From NCBI GenBank assembly GCA_032718475.1, contig JAUCBJ010001253.1, positions 1 to 28,427 of the forward strand: a stretch of DNA of 28,427 nucleotides. The letters run 5' to 3'. The position numbers and the translations under genes were made by a program. Below the pieces are notes generated by a model, which was not told the origin of the DNA, ran no database searches, and saw nothing but the letters and a program-made list of their open reading frames with translations. The first letter of the stretch is position 1. Each line of letters begins with the position of its first letter. Of this stretch, positions 28,369-28,427 are shown in pieces. This stretch comes from Nemertoderma westbladi. Its lineage: Eukaryota > Xenacoelomorpha > Nemertodermatida > Nemertodermatidae.

Positions 28369-28427
28369 CTAGAAATTCCTGCCCCCAAAAAGACGCACCT
28401 TATATGGTATACGTGTATCTGCGTGTA

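Overview
The window is nuclear DNA from an animal. Spliced coding exons with GT/AG borders, short AT-rich introns, single-exon genes nested antisense in large introns, non-LTR retrotransposon remnants, foldback elements and minisatellites all rule out a prokaryote. The protein families (TRIO/Kalirin spectrin repeats, GEMIN2, MANBAL, fibrinogen-domain and Ig-domain membrane proteins) are metazoan. The compact, AT-rich introns and poly-G/poly-C runs would fit a marine invertebrate such as a tunicate, but I cannot prove the phylum from the sequence.

Layout. The plus strand carries nine consecutive exons of a TRIO/Kalirin orthologue (8866 to 22496, about 586 codons, about 5.5 spectrin repeats). 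Reading phase is conserved across every junction, and the gene continues beyond both window edges. On the minus strand are four genes. Two lie upstream of the first visible TRIO exon: a single-exon type I membrane protein with Ig-like domains (3736-6186), and a type II membrane protein with a fibrinogen-related domain that contains a frameshift (7229-8471). Two more lie in the 6.2-kb TRIO intron 16195-22392: GEMIN2 (16504-17286) and MANBAL/UPF0239 (18049-18387). Each is essentially one open exon.

The rest is repeats. A minisatellite at 9052-10223 and 12166-12533 is built from the 3' end of a TRIO exon plus its 5' splice site, so it carries dozens of donor-like sites and more than 25 copies of the palindrome TGACGTCA. 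It is split by a 5'-truncated LINE with a TAAC-repeat tail (10224-12165) and followed by an antisense LINE reverse-transcriptase fragment (about 12540-13610). A second minisatellite (22546-26568) is 4,023 bp, which is 149 units of 27 bp, and is open on both strands. Several large inverted repeats (1682-2277, 18904-19150, 19497-20270, 20510-21468, 28003-28368), a tRNA-derived SINE-like palindrome (21953-22109) and a LINE 3' end (about 27600-27966) fill the remainder.

How the genes relate. TRIO is a Rho-family GEF scaffold. GEMIN2 serves snRNP assembly and MANBAL is a small membrane protein of unknown role, so they are lodgers in the intron rather than pathway partners. The Ig and fibrinogen-domain receptors are adjacent, share orientation, and both have signalling-type cytoplasmic tails, so they are the most interesting unknown genes here.
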